Below, piece by piece: positions 16,677 to 25,863 of a stretch of DNA of 64,000 bases; the first letter of the stretch is position 1, and the number at the start of each line of letters is the position of its first letter. A program made the translations under genes and the position numbers. The stretch comes from Riemerella anatipestifer. Lineage in GTDB: Bacteria > Bacteroidota > Bacteroidia > Flavobacteriales > Weeksellaceae. The notes under the pieces were generated by a model that made no database searches, was not told where the DNA came from, and saw only the letters and a program-made list of their open reading frames with translations. The stretch lies in the NCBI RefSeq assembly GCF_035666175.1, contig NZ_CP142016.1, positions 2,232,001 through 2,296,000 of the forward strand, given 5' to 3'.

Positions 16677-17984
16677 ATGAGACGATTCTTTTTTACAGGA
16701 ATAACATTACTAGCTTCAGCACTTATGTATTCTCAAGAAGTGGTTAGTGTTTCCCAAGAGGATTTAGAAAGAAAAATAAGACAGCAGAATCTACAGCTAA
16801 AACTAGCAGAAGCAGAAGTTAATTCTGCCAAGGCAGATTTACTTATGTTTAGAGCGATGTATTTGCCTAATGTCAACCTTTCTTATACGGGTATTTCAAC
16901 CAATAACCCCCTAATGGCATTTGGTTCAAGGCTTAATCAGGAGCGTGTAACTATGATGGATTTTGACCCAAAAAAACTCAACAATCCTGATAATATTTTC
17001 AATTTTGCTACCAAACTAGAGGTGCAACAACCCATCTTTAATCAAGATGCCATTTATCAAAAAAAAGCTGGAGAAGTACGGGTAGAGGCATTAACTCTAA
17101 AGCAAGAACGAACTAAAGACTATCTTCTCTTTGAAATTAAAAAAGCCTATATGCAACTACAAATGGCCTATAAAGTAGTTGCGGTGCTAGAAGGAGCTAG
17201 AGAAACCGTTTTATCAAATAAGAAAGTTATTGATAATTATTATAAAAACGGAATGCTACAAAAATCTGATGTTTTGGATATGAATGTGAGAGTTGCTGAA
17301 ATAGAGAATCAAATTCAGTTTTCAAAATCCAATGTTAAAAATGCTTCAGATTATCTTTATTTTTTATTAAATGAAAATTCCCAAGGCAAAGTATTAAAAC
17401 CAACAGAAAGTTTAAACTATAAAGGCGAAGCTCTTGTAAATACTCCAGAGCTTAAAAAAGATAGAAAAGATTTACAAGCCTATCAAAAATCTTTAGATGC
17501 TTATGATTATATGATAAAATCGTCTAAATCTAAACTATTACCTAGATTAAATGCCTTTGGAAGTTTTGAAATGTATGACAATAAACCTTATCAGTTTGAT
17601 GCCAATGGCTATCTAGTAGGCGTTCAGTTATCGTGGAATGTATTTGATGGTATGAAATCTAATAGCGAAATCGCTAAGCAAAAAGCCGAAATACTAAAAA
17701 CTCAAACCGAAATCCAACAATACCAAAAACAAGCAGAATTAGAATTAGCGAAAGCTTACAGGCAAGTGCAAGATACTGATAATAAAGTAAGTCTAACCAA
17801 ACTCGCATGGGAGCAAAGTGCAGAAGCTTACAGAATCAGAAAAAATAGATATGAACAAGGTCTAGAAAAATCCTCCGACCTCTTGAATACCGAAACTGCA
17901 ATGTCTAAAAAAGAATTAGAATACCAACAAGCTATTTTTGAATATAACATCGCATTAGAATACTTTAATTTTTTAAATAAATAA
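16677..17984 (+). CDS. TolC family outer membrane efflux protein
   Basis: The 435-residue protein has a signal peptide (MRRFFFTGITLLASALMYSQ) and two TolC-type coiled-coil halves ('LQLKLAEAEVNSAKADLL', 'YQKQAELELAKAYRQVQD'). It forms the outer membrane channel of an RND pump. A -7 box TAGTTTTG lies at 16652-16659 without a clear -33 TTG. The adaptor gene begins 2 nt after its stop, so the operon is tightly linked. Confidence 0.9.
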   Translation: MRRFFFTGITLLASALMYSQEVVSVSQEDLERKIRQQNLQLKLAEAEVNSAKADLLMFRAMYLPNVNLSYTGISTNNPLMAFGSRLNQERVTMMDFDPKKLNNPDNIFNFATKLEVQQPIFNQDAIYQKKAGEVRVEALTLKQERTKDYLLFEIKKAYMQLQMAYKVVAVLEGARETVLSNKKVIDNYYKNGMLQKSDVLDMNVRVAEIENQIQFSKSNVKNASDYLYFLLNENSQGKVLKPTESLNYKGEALVNTPELKKDRKDLQAYQKSLDAYDYMIKSSKSKLLPRLNAFGSFEMYDNKPYQFDANGYLVGVQLSWNVFDGMKSNSEIAKQKAEILKTQTEIQQYQKQAELELAKAYRQVQDTDNKVSLTKLAWEQSAEAYRIRKNRYEQGLEKSSDLLNTETAMSKKELEYQQAIFEYNIALEYFNFLNK

Positions 17985-17986
17985 TT

Positions 17987-19072
17987 ATGAATAAAATAAA
18001 AACAGGCATCTTAGTGGTGGCAGTAGCCGTTTTGGGCAGTTGCTCTTCCGATTCAAAAACAATTACAGATAACAGCCAACCTATTAAGGTACAACTCAGC
18101 AACTCTTCAGTTACAAACAATTTGGGTTACGCTATGGCAAGTGGCAAGCTGGTTGCCAAAAAATCAGTAAATATTTCTACAAGAATGATGGGCTATATTA
18201 CTGGTCTAACGGTAGAAGTAGGCGATTTCGTAAAAGCAGGACAAGGTCTCGTAAGCATTAACAATACTGATATCCAAGCTAAAGGTGGACAAGTAAACGC
18301 CCAAATTGCACAAGCTAAAGCCAATTTTGAAATCGCTCAAAAAGACTATCAGCGTTTTCAAAATCTATACAAAAACCAGAGTGCTTCTCAGAAAGAATTA
18401 GACGATATGAAAGGCAGATACGATATGGCAAAAGCAGGGCTAGACGCAGCCCAAATGATGAAGTCTGAAGTAAACTCACAATACAAATATACCAATATTA
18501 CCGCCCCTATTTCTGGAGTGGTAACTGCTAAATATGCTAACCAAGGAGATATGGCAAGCCCAGGAATGCCTATTTTAACTATTGAAAACTCAGGCGATTT
18601 ACAAGCTCAGGTTTTAGTTTCGGAGCAAGATATTACTTTAGTTAAAAGTGGTATGCCTGTTAAAGTTTTAATGAAATCTACTAACCAAGAAGTAGCTGGC
18701 ACCGTGGCAGATGTGAGCCTTTCCGCTACAAATACAGGTGGACAATATTTAATAAAAATCAACCTTCCACAAAGTAGCAGCTATTTACCAGGTATGTTTG
18801 TGAATGTTCAGTTTCCATTCAAAAGGAACGGAAAACTTAACCAAGATTTACCAGAGTCTGTAAGTATCCCAAAATCAGCTCTAGTAGAACAAGGACAGCT
18901 TACTGGAGTTTACACCGTAAGTGCCAATAATACCGCAATGCTCCGTTGGATAAAGGTAGGTAAAGTAATGGGAGATCAGGTAGAAGTTCTTTCAGGGTTA
19001 TCCTCTCAAGAGCCTTATATTATTTCTTCTCAAGGAAAACTCTACAACGGTGCTAAAGTAAGTGTAAAATAA
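17987..19072 (+). CDS. RND efflux periplasmic adaptor subunit, lipoprotein
   Basis: The 361-residue adaptor has a lipoprotein signal ending 'VAVLGSC' (Cys19). It shows the HlyD/AcrA order: lipoyl half 'VEVGDFVKAGQGLVSINNTD', coiled-coil hairpin (about residues 95-165), second lipoyl half 'ITAPISGVVTAKYANQGDM', and then beta-barrel domains. It joins the TolC protein to the RND pump. It lies between those two genes in one operon. Confidence 0.92.
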   Translation: MNKIKTGILVVAVAVLGSCSSDSKTITDNSQPIKVQLSNSSVTNNLGYAMASGKLVAKKSVNISTRMMGYITGLTVEVGDFVKAGQGLVSINNTDIQAKGGQVNAQIAQAKANFEIAQKDYQRFQNLYKNQSASQKELDDMKGRYDMAKAGLDAAQMMKSEVNSQYKYTNITAPISGVVTAKYANQGDMASPGMPILTIENSGDLQAQVLVSEQDITLVKSGMPVKVLMKSTNQEVAGTVADVSLSATNTGGQYLIKINLPQSSSYLPGMFVNVQFPFKRNGKLNQDLPESVSIPKSALVEQGQLTGVYTVSANNTAMLRWIKVGKVMGDQVEVLSGLSSQEPYIISSQGKLYNGAKVSVK

Positions 19073-19129
19073 AGCGTTTAACAGCGGAATAAATTTAATA
19101 TTTAAACCGCTAAAAAATTAATTAAAAAT

Positions 19130-22100
19130 ATGGAAAAAGGATTTGCAGGACGCATTGCCGAATTTTTCATCAATTCCAAACTCACCATTTTATTGATGAT
19201 TGCATTGATGATAATAGGCGTATATAGCTCTACCCTAATACCTAGGGAAGAAGAACCACAGATTATAGTTCCGATGGCAGATGTTATGGTAGGCTATCCT
19301 GGAGCTAACCCTACAGAAGTAGAAAATAGAGTGGTAAAACCGCTTGAAAAGATAATATCCAACATCAAAGGAGTTGAGCATGTACATTCTATGGCAATGA
19401 ATGGGAAAGCCATGCTTATTGTACAATTTTATGTAGGTGAAGATACAGAACGCTCCTATGTAAAACTCTATGACGAGCTTATGAAACATAAAATGATGTT
19501 TCCTAAAGGAGTTTACGAGCCTATAGTTAAAACAAGGTCTATAGACGATGTCCCAATGCTAGGGCTTACACTTTGGAGCGAAAACTACAATGATTATCAG
19601 TTAAGACAAATAACAGAGGAATTAGCTTCAGAAATAAAAAAAGTAAAAGATGTTTCTCTAACTAATGTTATTGGAGGAAGAGCCCGCCAGCTAAAAGTAA
19701 TTTTAGACAAAGCTAAAATGGCAGAATCTAGTGTAGATGCCCTTTCTGTAATGCAAATGATACAAGCGAGTAATGGGAGCTCTCAAACAGGAAGTTTCGT
19801 TAATAATAATCAGGAATATTTACTGACTACAGGACAATTTTTAACCTCTAAAGAAGATGTAGAAAATCTTGTAGTGGGGACTTCCCAAAATATGCCTGTG
19901 TATCTAAAGCAAATTGCTAAGGTAGAAGATGGTGCATCTTCTCCTGCCAATTATGTAAGTATGGGTTTTGGTCAGCATACTGAAAAAGGACAGAAAAACC
20001 CTTCGGAATATCCAGCCATCACGCTATCTGTTTCTAAAGTAAAGGGTGCTGATGCTATGAAAATATCAGAGCAAATTCTAGAGAAAGTAGAACATTTAAA
20101 GAAAAATCTCATCCCTGCAGATGTACATGTAGAAGTAACTAGAAACTATGGCGAAACAGCCTCCCATAAAGTATCCGAGCTACTCATGCACTTAGGCGTT
20201 GCTATTTTAGCCGTTACTATTTTGGTAATGCTTGCTATGGGTTTGAGAGGCGGTTTAGTGGTCTTCCTTTCGGTACCTCTTACATTTGCACTTACACTGT
20301 TTAGTTATTATGTTTTAGGGTACACTCTTAATAGGATTACATTATTTGCATTAGTATTTGTAGTGGGTATCGTGGTAGATGATAGTATTATTATCGCAGA
20401 AAATATGCACCGCCATTTCCACATGAGAAAACTCCCATTTAAAGAAGCAGCCATCTATGCTATCAACGAGGTAGGAAACCCTACTATCTTAGCTACCTTT
20501 ACCGTAATTGCTGCTATTCTACCAATGGCATTTGTTTCTGGAATGATGGGACCTTACATGAGCCCAATGCCGATAGGAGCTTCTATAGCAATGTTACTCT
20601 CACTTTTTGTAGCACTTACAATCACTCCCTATTTAGGTTATCATCTACTTAAAGTAAAAGATGATGAGGAACATAAAGAAGAACAAGGTCTAGAAACGAG
20701 CTTAATTTATAAATGGTACAAAAAAATAGAACAACCACTATTAGATAGTTCTAAGAAACGATGGACAATATTAGGGATTACTGCAGTATTATTGCTGATT
20801 TCTGTATTGGCATTTTTCACCAAATGGGTGGCGGTTAAGATGCTTCCTTTTGATAATAAAAATGAAATTCAAGTTGTGATAGATATGCCTGAAGGTACAC
20901 CTTTAGAAAAAACAGCTGCTGTTACCAAAGATGTTGCACAGTATTTAAGAACCGTTCCTGAAGTAGTAAACTATCAGAACTATATTGGAGCTTCCTCACC
21001 CATTACCTTTAATGGTTTAGTAAGACACTACGATATGAGAGGGCAAAGCAATACCGCGGATATTCAAGTAAATCTTTTGGATAAATCGGCTCGTTCTAAA
21101 CAAAGTCATGATGTTGCTAAAACCATTAGACCAGAAATACAAAAGATAGCGAAAAAGTACGGTGCTAATATTAAAATTGTAGAAGTACCACCAGGCCCAC
21201 CTGTGCTTTCTACCATAGTAGCTGAAGTCTATGGTCCTAATTATGAGGAACAGGTAAAAGTTGCCGACCAAGTACAACAAATTTTAAAACAAACAGATGA
21301 TGTAGTAGATGTAGATTGGATGGTAGAAGCTCCACAAACAGAGTTTAAAATAATCCCTGATAATGAGAAAAGTATGCTAAATGGTATCGCGCCTCAGCAG
21401 TTGGTGGGTAACCTTACTTATCTTATGGGAGAGTATCCTATCTCTACATTGTACGATGAAAAGTCCAATCAGCCTGTTAATATGGTTATGAAGCTAGATG
21501 ATGCTGAAAAAGCCACGCTACAAGACATCACTGCTCTTAAAGTAAAAGGACAAATGGGTAATATGCTTCCTATAAGCGATATTGCTAAAGTGGAAAAACA
21601 CACCCTAGAGAAGAGTATTTATAGAAAAGATCAAAAGCGAGTAGTTTATGTTTTAGCTGATATGGCAGGTGTCTTAGAAAGTCCAGCCTACGCTATATTG
21701 GGTATGGAAGAAAAACTCAAAAAAATGAATCTGCCTGAAGGATATAGCATTAACGAGTTGTATATGGCACAACCTTCTGATGAAAGCGATTTTACTGTAA
21801 AATGGGACGGAGAGTGGCAAATCACTTTAGAAGTATTTAGAGACTTAGGAGCTGCTTTTTTAGTAGTTGTTATCATTATTTATATGTTGATTGTAGGCTG
21901 GTTTCAGAATTTTAAAACACCTATTGTTATGATGATTGCTATACCGCTTTCTTTAGTGGGTATCGTACTAGGGCATTGGTTGTTAGGAGCATTCTTTACC
22001 GCCACTTCATTTATCGGCATGATAGCCTTAGCTGGTGTAATGGTAAGAAACTCAGTATTGTTAATAGATTTTATAGAAATCAGATTGAATGAAGGCGTAC

Positions 22101-22354
22101 CTATGAAACAAGCCATTATAGAAGCTGGAGCGGTAAGAACAACGCCTATCTTATTAACTACTGGAGCGGTTGTGATAGGAGCAGTAATTATTCTCTTTGA
22201 CCCTATTTTCCAAGGCTTAGCAATATCATTGGTTTTTGGAGCTATAGTTTCTACGGTTCTTACCCTTCTTGTAGTACCTTTGGTATATTATATGACAGAG
22301 AAAAAGAAATGGGATAAAATCCAATCGGAACAATCTGCAGAAATACCAGAGTAA
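19130..22354 (+). CDS. RND family efflux permease (AcrB/MdtB-like)
   Basis: At 1074 residues this is a full-length RND pump. The first membrane segment follows 'AEFFINSKLTILLMI'. Two periplasmic loops and twelve membrane segments are apparent, with the TM4 proton-relay aspartates in 'VFVVGIVVDDSIIIAEN'. It exports small molecules using the proton gradient. The substrate cannot be read from the sequence. The motifs look more like the drug-type than the CzcA metal-type branch, but this is not certain. It is the third gene of the efflux operon. Confidence 0.92.
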   Translation: MEKGFAGRIAEFFINSKLTILLMIALMIIGVYSSTLIPREEEPQIIVPMADVMVGYPGANPTEVENRVVKPLEKIISNIKGVEHVHSMAMNGKAMLIVQFYVGEDTERSYVKLYDELMKHKMMFPKGVYEPIVKTRSIDDVPMLGLTLWSENYNDYQLRQITEELASEIKKVKDVSLTNVIGGRARQLKVILDKAKMAESSVDALSVMQMIQASNGSSQTGSFVNNNQEYLLTTGQFLTSKEDVENLVVGTSQNMPVYLKQIAKVEDGASSPANYVSMGFGQHTEKGQKNPSEYPAITLSVSKVKGADAMKISEQILEKVEHLKKNLIPADVHVEVTRNYGETASHKVSELLMHLGVAILAVTILVMLAMGLRGGLVVFLSVPLTFALTLFSYYVLGYTLNRITLFALVFVVGIVVDDSIIIAENMHRHFHMRKLPFKEAAIYAINEVGNPTILATFTVIAAILPMAFVSGMMGPYMSPMPIGASIAMLLSLFVALTITPYLGYHLLKVKDDEEHKEEQGLETSLIYKWYKKIEQPLLDSSKKRWTILGITAVLLLISVLAFFTKWVAVKMLPFDNKNEIQVVIDMPEGTPLEKTAAVTKDVAQYLRTVPEVVNYQNYIGASSPITFNGLVRHYDMRGQSNTADIQVNLLDKSARSKQSHDVAKTIRPEIQKIAKKYGANIKIVEVPPGPPVLSTIVAEVYGPNYEEQVKVADQVQQILKQTDDVVDVDWMVEAPQTEFKIIPDNEKSMLNGIAPQQLVGNLTYLMGEYPISTLYDEKSNQPVNMVMKLDDAEKATLQDITALKVKGQMGNMLPISDIAKVEKHTLEKSIYRKDQKRVVYVLADMAGVLESPAYAILGMEEKLKKMNLPEGYSINELYMAQPSDESDFTVKWDGEWQITLEVFRDLGAAFLVVVIIIYMLIVGWFQNFKTPIVMMIAIPLSLVGIVLGHWLLGAFFTATSFIGMIALAGVMVRNSVLLIDFIEIRLNEGVPMKQAIIEAGAVRTTPILLTTGAVVIGAVIILFDPIFQGLAISLVFGAIVSTVLTLLVVPLVYYMTEKKKWDKIQSEQSAEIPE

Positions 22355-22463
22355 CTTTAAAACAAATTTTCACATAAACATTGCTAGGTATTTTTTTTAA
22401 TAACTTAGCAATGTTTTATAATTTAAGAGATAAATAACAACAGAAATACATTAGTTAAAAAAA

Positions 22464-22670
22464 ATGAAAACAAGAATAATACACGCCGTAGCAGGAACTA
22501 TGGTTTTAACCAGCTTACTATTGGGACTTTATGTGCATGAAAATTGGTTTTTCCTTACAGGTTTTGTGGGGCTTAACCTATTACAATCCTCTGTAACTAA
22601 CAGGTGCTTACTCAAAACCATTTTAGAAAAAATAGGTGTTAAAGATGATAGCAACAGTTGCGGCTATTAG
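22464..22670 (+). CDS. Small DUF2892-type membrane protein
   Basis: The protein is 68 residues with two closely spaced membrane segments ('HAVAGTMVLTSLLLGLYV', 'WFFLTGFVGLNLLQSS') and then 'NRCLLKTILEKIGV', the usual DUF2892/YgaP-C pattern. It lies 110 nt after the RND gene on the same strand and may be part of that operon. Its role is unknown. A terminator follows at 22692. Confidence 0.75.
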   Translation: MKTRIIHAVAGTMVLTSLLLGLYVHENWFFLTGFVGLNLLQSSVTNRCLLKTILEKIGVKDDSNSCGY

Positions 22671-22691
22671 ATGCTGATAGAACCTAAATAA

Positions 22692-22726
22692 AAAAATAGG
22701 CTACCTTCTAGGGTAGCCTATGCTTA
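22692..22726 (+). terminator. Hairpin terminator between the efflux operon and the convergent lipoprotein gene
   Basis: The arms ATAGGCTACC and GGTAGCCTAT pair around CTTCTAG, with an A-tract before them. It could end transcription from both sides. Confidence 0.65.
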
Positions 22727-22737
22727 TTAGAAACAAT

Positions 22738-23598
22738 CTATTTATTGTAAGTGATAGTATAGGTACTACTGTGACTACCGCTTTTGTTTGAGGAAGTAAT
22801 AGTTGTAATCATCTTAATAGGGTAGTTATTTGTATTATAGGTGTTTTGATATATCCCTTTATAGAAATTACCATTATTATCTGTTATATGGGTAGTATAG
22901 TTATTTTGTGTAAAAGATAACTCGTTACCCATAAAATTTATTAGACCTAATAGAGCTTCTTTAAATCCAACTATATTCCTAAAAACTCCATTTTTATCAT
23001 CGTAAGAAACTGTATTGATAAAAATGTTAGCAGTGTAATTAGGGTCATACACTATTGTATATTTATAAATTTGTCCATTTGAAAGTGTATAGATGTAAGA
23101 AGTATTACTAGTATAGTATATACCACCGTTTGGATAAGTTGAAACTTTTGCCCTATCAACTGTAACTGTATCATCATTATTATAGGTATAATTAGTTACT
23201 TCTTTTAAATTGTATTGTTTATTATCTTCAGTCCCTGTTGATACGGTTTTGATAAGTCTACCATTGAGGTATTCAAAGGTAGTAGTAGTAATATCTACAT
23301 TTTTTTTTTCAACAATTTTAGAAATAAGGTTGTTAGAGTACTCAAAATTGATAGTGTTAGTATCTGAGCCATAAGCTCCAACTATTTCTAATAGTTTATT
23401 TCCGTTATAGATAAAAGTGATGGTGGAATCGTCGCCGTCTTCTGATGTAGAATGAATTTTAGTAGGAAGGACAGGGATACTTTCTGTTACAGTTTCATCA
23501 TTTTCACTTCTGTTGCAGGACATTAGATTTACTGCTATCGCAGTCATTAGGACATATTTTTTCGTAGATAAAATATTTTCTACAAACTCGTTGTGCAT
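22738..23598 (-). CDS. Lipoprotein of unknown function, start supplied by IS copy 2
   Basis: The protein is 286 residues as read from the ATG at 23598, which lies inside the IS end (its first residues 'MHNE' come from the inverted repeat). The lipobox is 'VNLMSC' and the body is rich in Tyr, Asn and Thr beta-strand repeats ('LLEIVGAYGSDTNTINFEYS', 'NGRLIKTVSTG'), like other flavobacterial DUF4595-type lipoproteins. Without the IS the nearest in-frame ATG is at 'MTAIAVNLMSC', a rather short signal. An ACG stands where a start before 'KKYVLM' would be expected. Expression is doubtful. Confidence 0.6.
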   Translation of the reverse strand: MHNEFVENILSTKKYVLMTAIAVNLMSCNRSENDETVTESIPVLPTKIHSTSEDGDDSTITFIYNGNKLLEIVGAYGSDTNTINFEYSNNLISKIVEKKNVDITTTTFEYLNGRLIKTVSTGTEDNKQYNLKEVTNYTYNNDDTVTVDRAKVSTYPNGGIYYTSNTSYIYTLSNGQIYKYTIVYDPNYTANIFINTVSYDDKNGVFRNIVGFKEALLGLINFMGNELSFTQNNYTTHITDNNGNFYKGIYQNTYNTNNYPIKMITTITSSNKSGSHSSTYTITYNK

Positions 23599-24565
23599 TT
23601 TAAATAATACTGATTTTTAGATGATTTAATTTTCTTTGGAAGATAAATTTATTGATATATTGAATAACCGTTGCGGCGGTTATTTTACTGATTATCCTTG
23701 TTTTAAAGCCTTCAAAAGTTTTAGCATAGTTTCTTTTAATCATAAATTGGTCGCAAAGTTGAGAGAAAAATGTCTCAATTCGTTTTCGCTTTTTCTTGTA
23801 CAATGAAAATTGAGGAATATAATCTTTCTGATTACTTCTCATTGGTGTATCTAATTTAATATTAGCATAGTTAAATAAATCTATTTGAACTTTTGCTGAT
23901 AAATAGCCTCTATCTCCAATTAAAGTACAGTTTCGCATTTGCTCACCACTATCTTTTAAATAGTGGATGTCGTGAACGGATGCAGGGCTTATATCAAAAT
24001 TCTTAATCACACCATTTAAAGAACATACTGCGTGTAGTTTATAGCCATAGAAATATAATTTCTGTGAAGCACAATAACCATATGTTGGTGAAGAATAGGA
24101 TTGCTCTTTACAAATTTTTGAACGAGTAGAACGAACGTTTTCACAAACTTTCATTGGCATGCTATCAACGATAAAAATATCTTCAAACTCATTGAACTCC
24201 ATCGAAATACGCTGTCTAATTTGCTCTGTTTGTAGGGATAGTCTTCGTTTTCGCTTATTGTAAACACTTCTTTCAATTTTGTTTATCAGAGAGTTTGGCA
24301 ATTTTCTAAATAACTGTAATTCGCTATCAATACTCAAGTATTCAGCAGTAATATTAAGACTTATGACTTCTAAATCGCTCATTTTAGGTGTTCTTCTCTG
24401 ATAACTAATCAGTTGATTTTCTGAAAAAAGTCCTAAAACTTCCAAAATTCTTTCATATATTTGCTCTAAGTTGTTCATTTATACCGTTTTATAGCAAAAA
24501 CAATATACTGATTTTCAGTCTAATAAACAACTCTTGTTTTTTTCATTTCATAATGCACAACGGGT
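23586..24565 (-). mobile_element. IS982-family insertion sequence, copy 2
   Basis: The element is 980 bp with the same terminal repeats as copy 1 (ACTCGTTGTGCATT at the left, AATGCACAACGGGT at the right as read on the plus strand). Direct repeats TTTTCTACAA at 23576-23585 and 24566-24575 mark the target duplication. It separates a lipoprotein gene from its natural upstream region and ends about 90 bp before the cassette 2 promoter. Confidence 0.95.
23600..24478 (-). CDS. IS982-family transposase, copy 2
   Basis: The 292-residue transposase is intact, with the catalytic Asp, Asp and Glu in 'IVDSMPMKVC', 'LIGDRGY' and 'RIETFFS'. It is almost identical to the genes at 14538 and 36120. It begins 'MNNLEQ' where the others have 'MNNIEQ'. 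Confidence 0.95.
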   Translation of the reverse strand: MNNLEQIYERILEVLGLFSENQLISYQRRTPKMSDLEVISLNITAEYLSIDSELQLFRKLPNSLINKIERSVYNKRKRRLSLQTEQIRQRISMEFNEFEDIFIVDSMPMKVCENVRSTRSKICKEQSYSSPTYGYCASQKLYFYGYKLHAVCSLNGVIKNFDISPASVHDIHYLKDSGEQMRNCTLIGDRGYLSAKVQIDLFNYANIKLDTPMRSNQKDYIPQFSLYKKKRKRIETFFSQLCDQFMIKRNYAKTFEGFKTRIISKITAATVIQYINKFIFQRKLNHLKISII

Positions 24566-24655
24566 TTTTCTACAAATTTAAGAATAATATAGACCTTATA
24601 AAACCTACCTAACAGAAAAATTAAGAGAGTTTTGCATAAAATATTTTCTAAACAC

Positions 24656-24686
24656 TTGCATACTTCCTTAAAAGGTTATAAGTTTG
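24656..24686 (+). promoter_or_regulatory. Promoter of cassette 2
   Basis: TTG (24656-24658), a 20-nt spacer and TAAGTTTG (24679-24686) match the Bacteroidetes consensus and are identical in boxes and spacing to the cassette 1 and 3 promoters. The leader ATG is at 24697. Confidence 0.7.
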
Positions 24687-24696
24687 CTTCAGTTTT

Positions 24697-25185
<489 letters not shown>

Positions 25186-25863
25186 ATGAAAACAAAGACT
25201 ACAAAATTAAGTGTGTTAGCCTTTTTAGGTTTAGGGCTAGTGGTTTATGGACAAAGTGGTAAAGTAGGGGTTAATGTTTCCTCGCCTAGAGCTACTTTAG
25301 ATGTTCAACCTAATGCAACTAATAGCCAAGGTGACGCCAAAACTAATGAGGGAATCTTAGCTCCTCAATTAAGTAAAACCCGTGTAGCAAACATTGAGGC
25401 TCCCGTAGAGGGAACTTTAGTCTATGTAATAGATGATGCTACTAAAACCAATGGAGCTATAAGTAATTATACAGGTAATGATACCAAAGTAGCCAAAATA
25501 ACAGAGAAAGGTTACTATTACTACAATGGCATAGAGTGGGTAAAATCTAGTGCGGAAACATCAGGGCAACTATGGAATAAAACAACAAGTTCTGCTGATA
25601 CTTATACATATCTAATACCTGCTAACGAAACAAATGTGGATTTTGGATATAAAAAAACGAACCCAAATGTGAGGGCTTTACTTTTAAATATGAAAAACAA
25701 TAATGGTACCGCAGTGGGAGGAGGTCTATGGTTGCCTAATCCTAATGGAGTAACTCCAGAGATGGTTTTAAAAAGAATTTTTCATCAGATATTCTTCCGC
25801 TCTCTTTACCAGCGTCTAATACTATTTGGGCTCCAGCATATACCTTTGAGGAAACAGGAATAA
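25186..25863 (+). CDS. Surface protein of cassette 2, 5' part before a frameshift
   Basis: This frame is 225 residues. Signal peptide 'MKTKTTKLSVLAFLGLGLVVYGQ' and the conserved head ('GKVGVNVSSPRATLDV', 'GTLVYVIDD', 'EKGYYYYNGIEWVK') match cassettes 1 and 3. From about residue 193 ('LKRIFHQIFFRSLYQRL') the sequence no longer looks like this family. The -1 frame instead continues sensibly as 'KKNFSSDILPLSLPASNTIW' into the ORF at 25863. The shift point is TTTTAAAAA at 25766-25774. This is either a 1-nt loss, a homopolymer error, or a -1 frameshift on T_TTA_AAA. Confidence 0.65.
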   Translation: MKTKTTKLSVLAFLGLGLVVYGQSGKVGVNVSSPRATLDVQPNATNSQGDAKTNEGILAPQLSKTRVANIEAPVEGTLVYVIDDATKTNGAISNYTGNDTKVAKITEKGYYYYNGIEWVKSSAETSGQLWNKTTSSADTYTYLIPANETNVDFGYKKTNPNVRALLLNMKNNNGTAVGGGLWLPNPNGVTPEMVLKRIFHQIFFRSLYQRLILFGLQHIPLRKQE

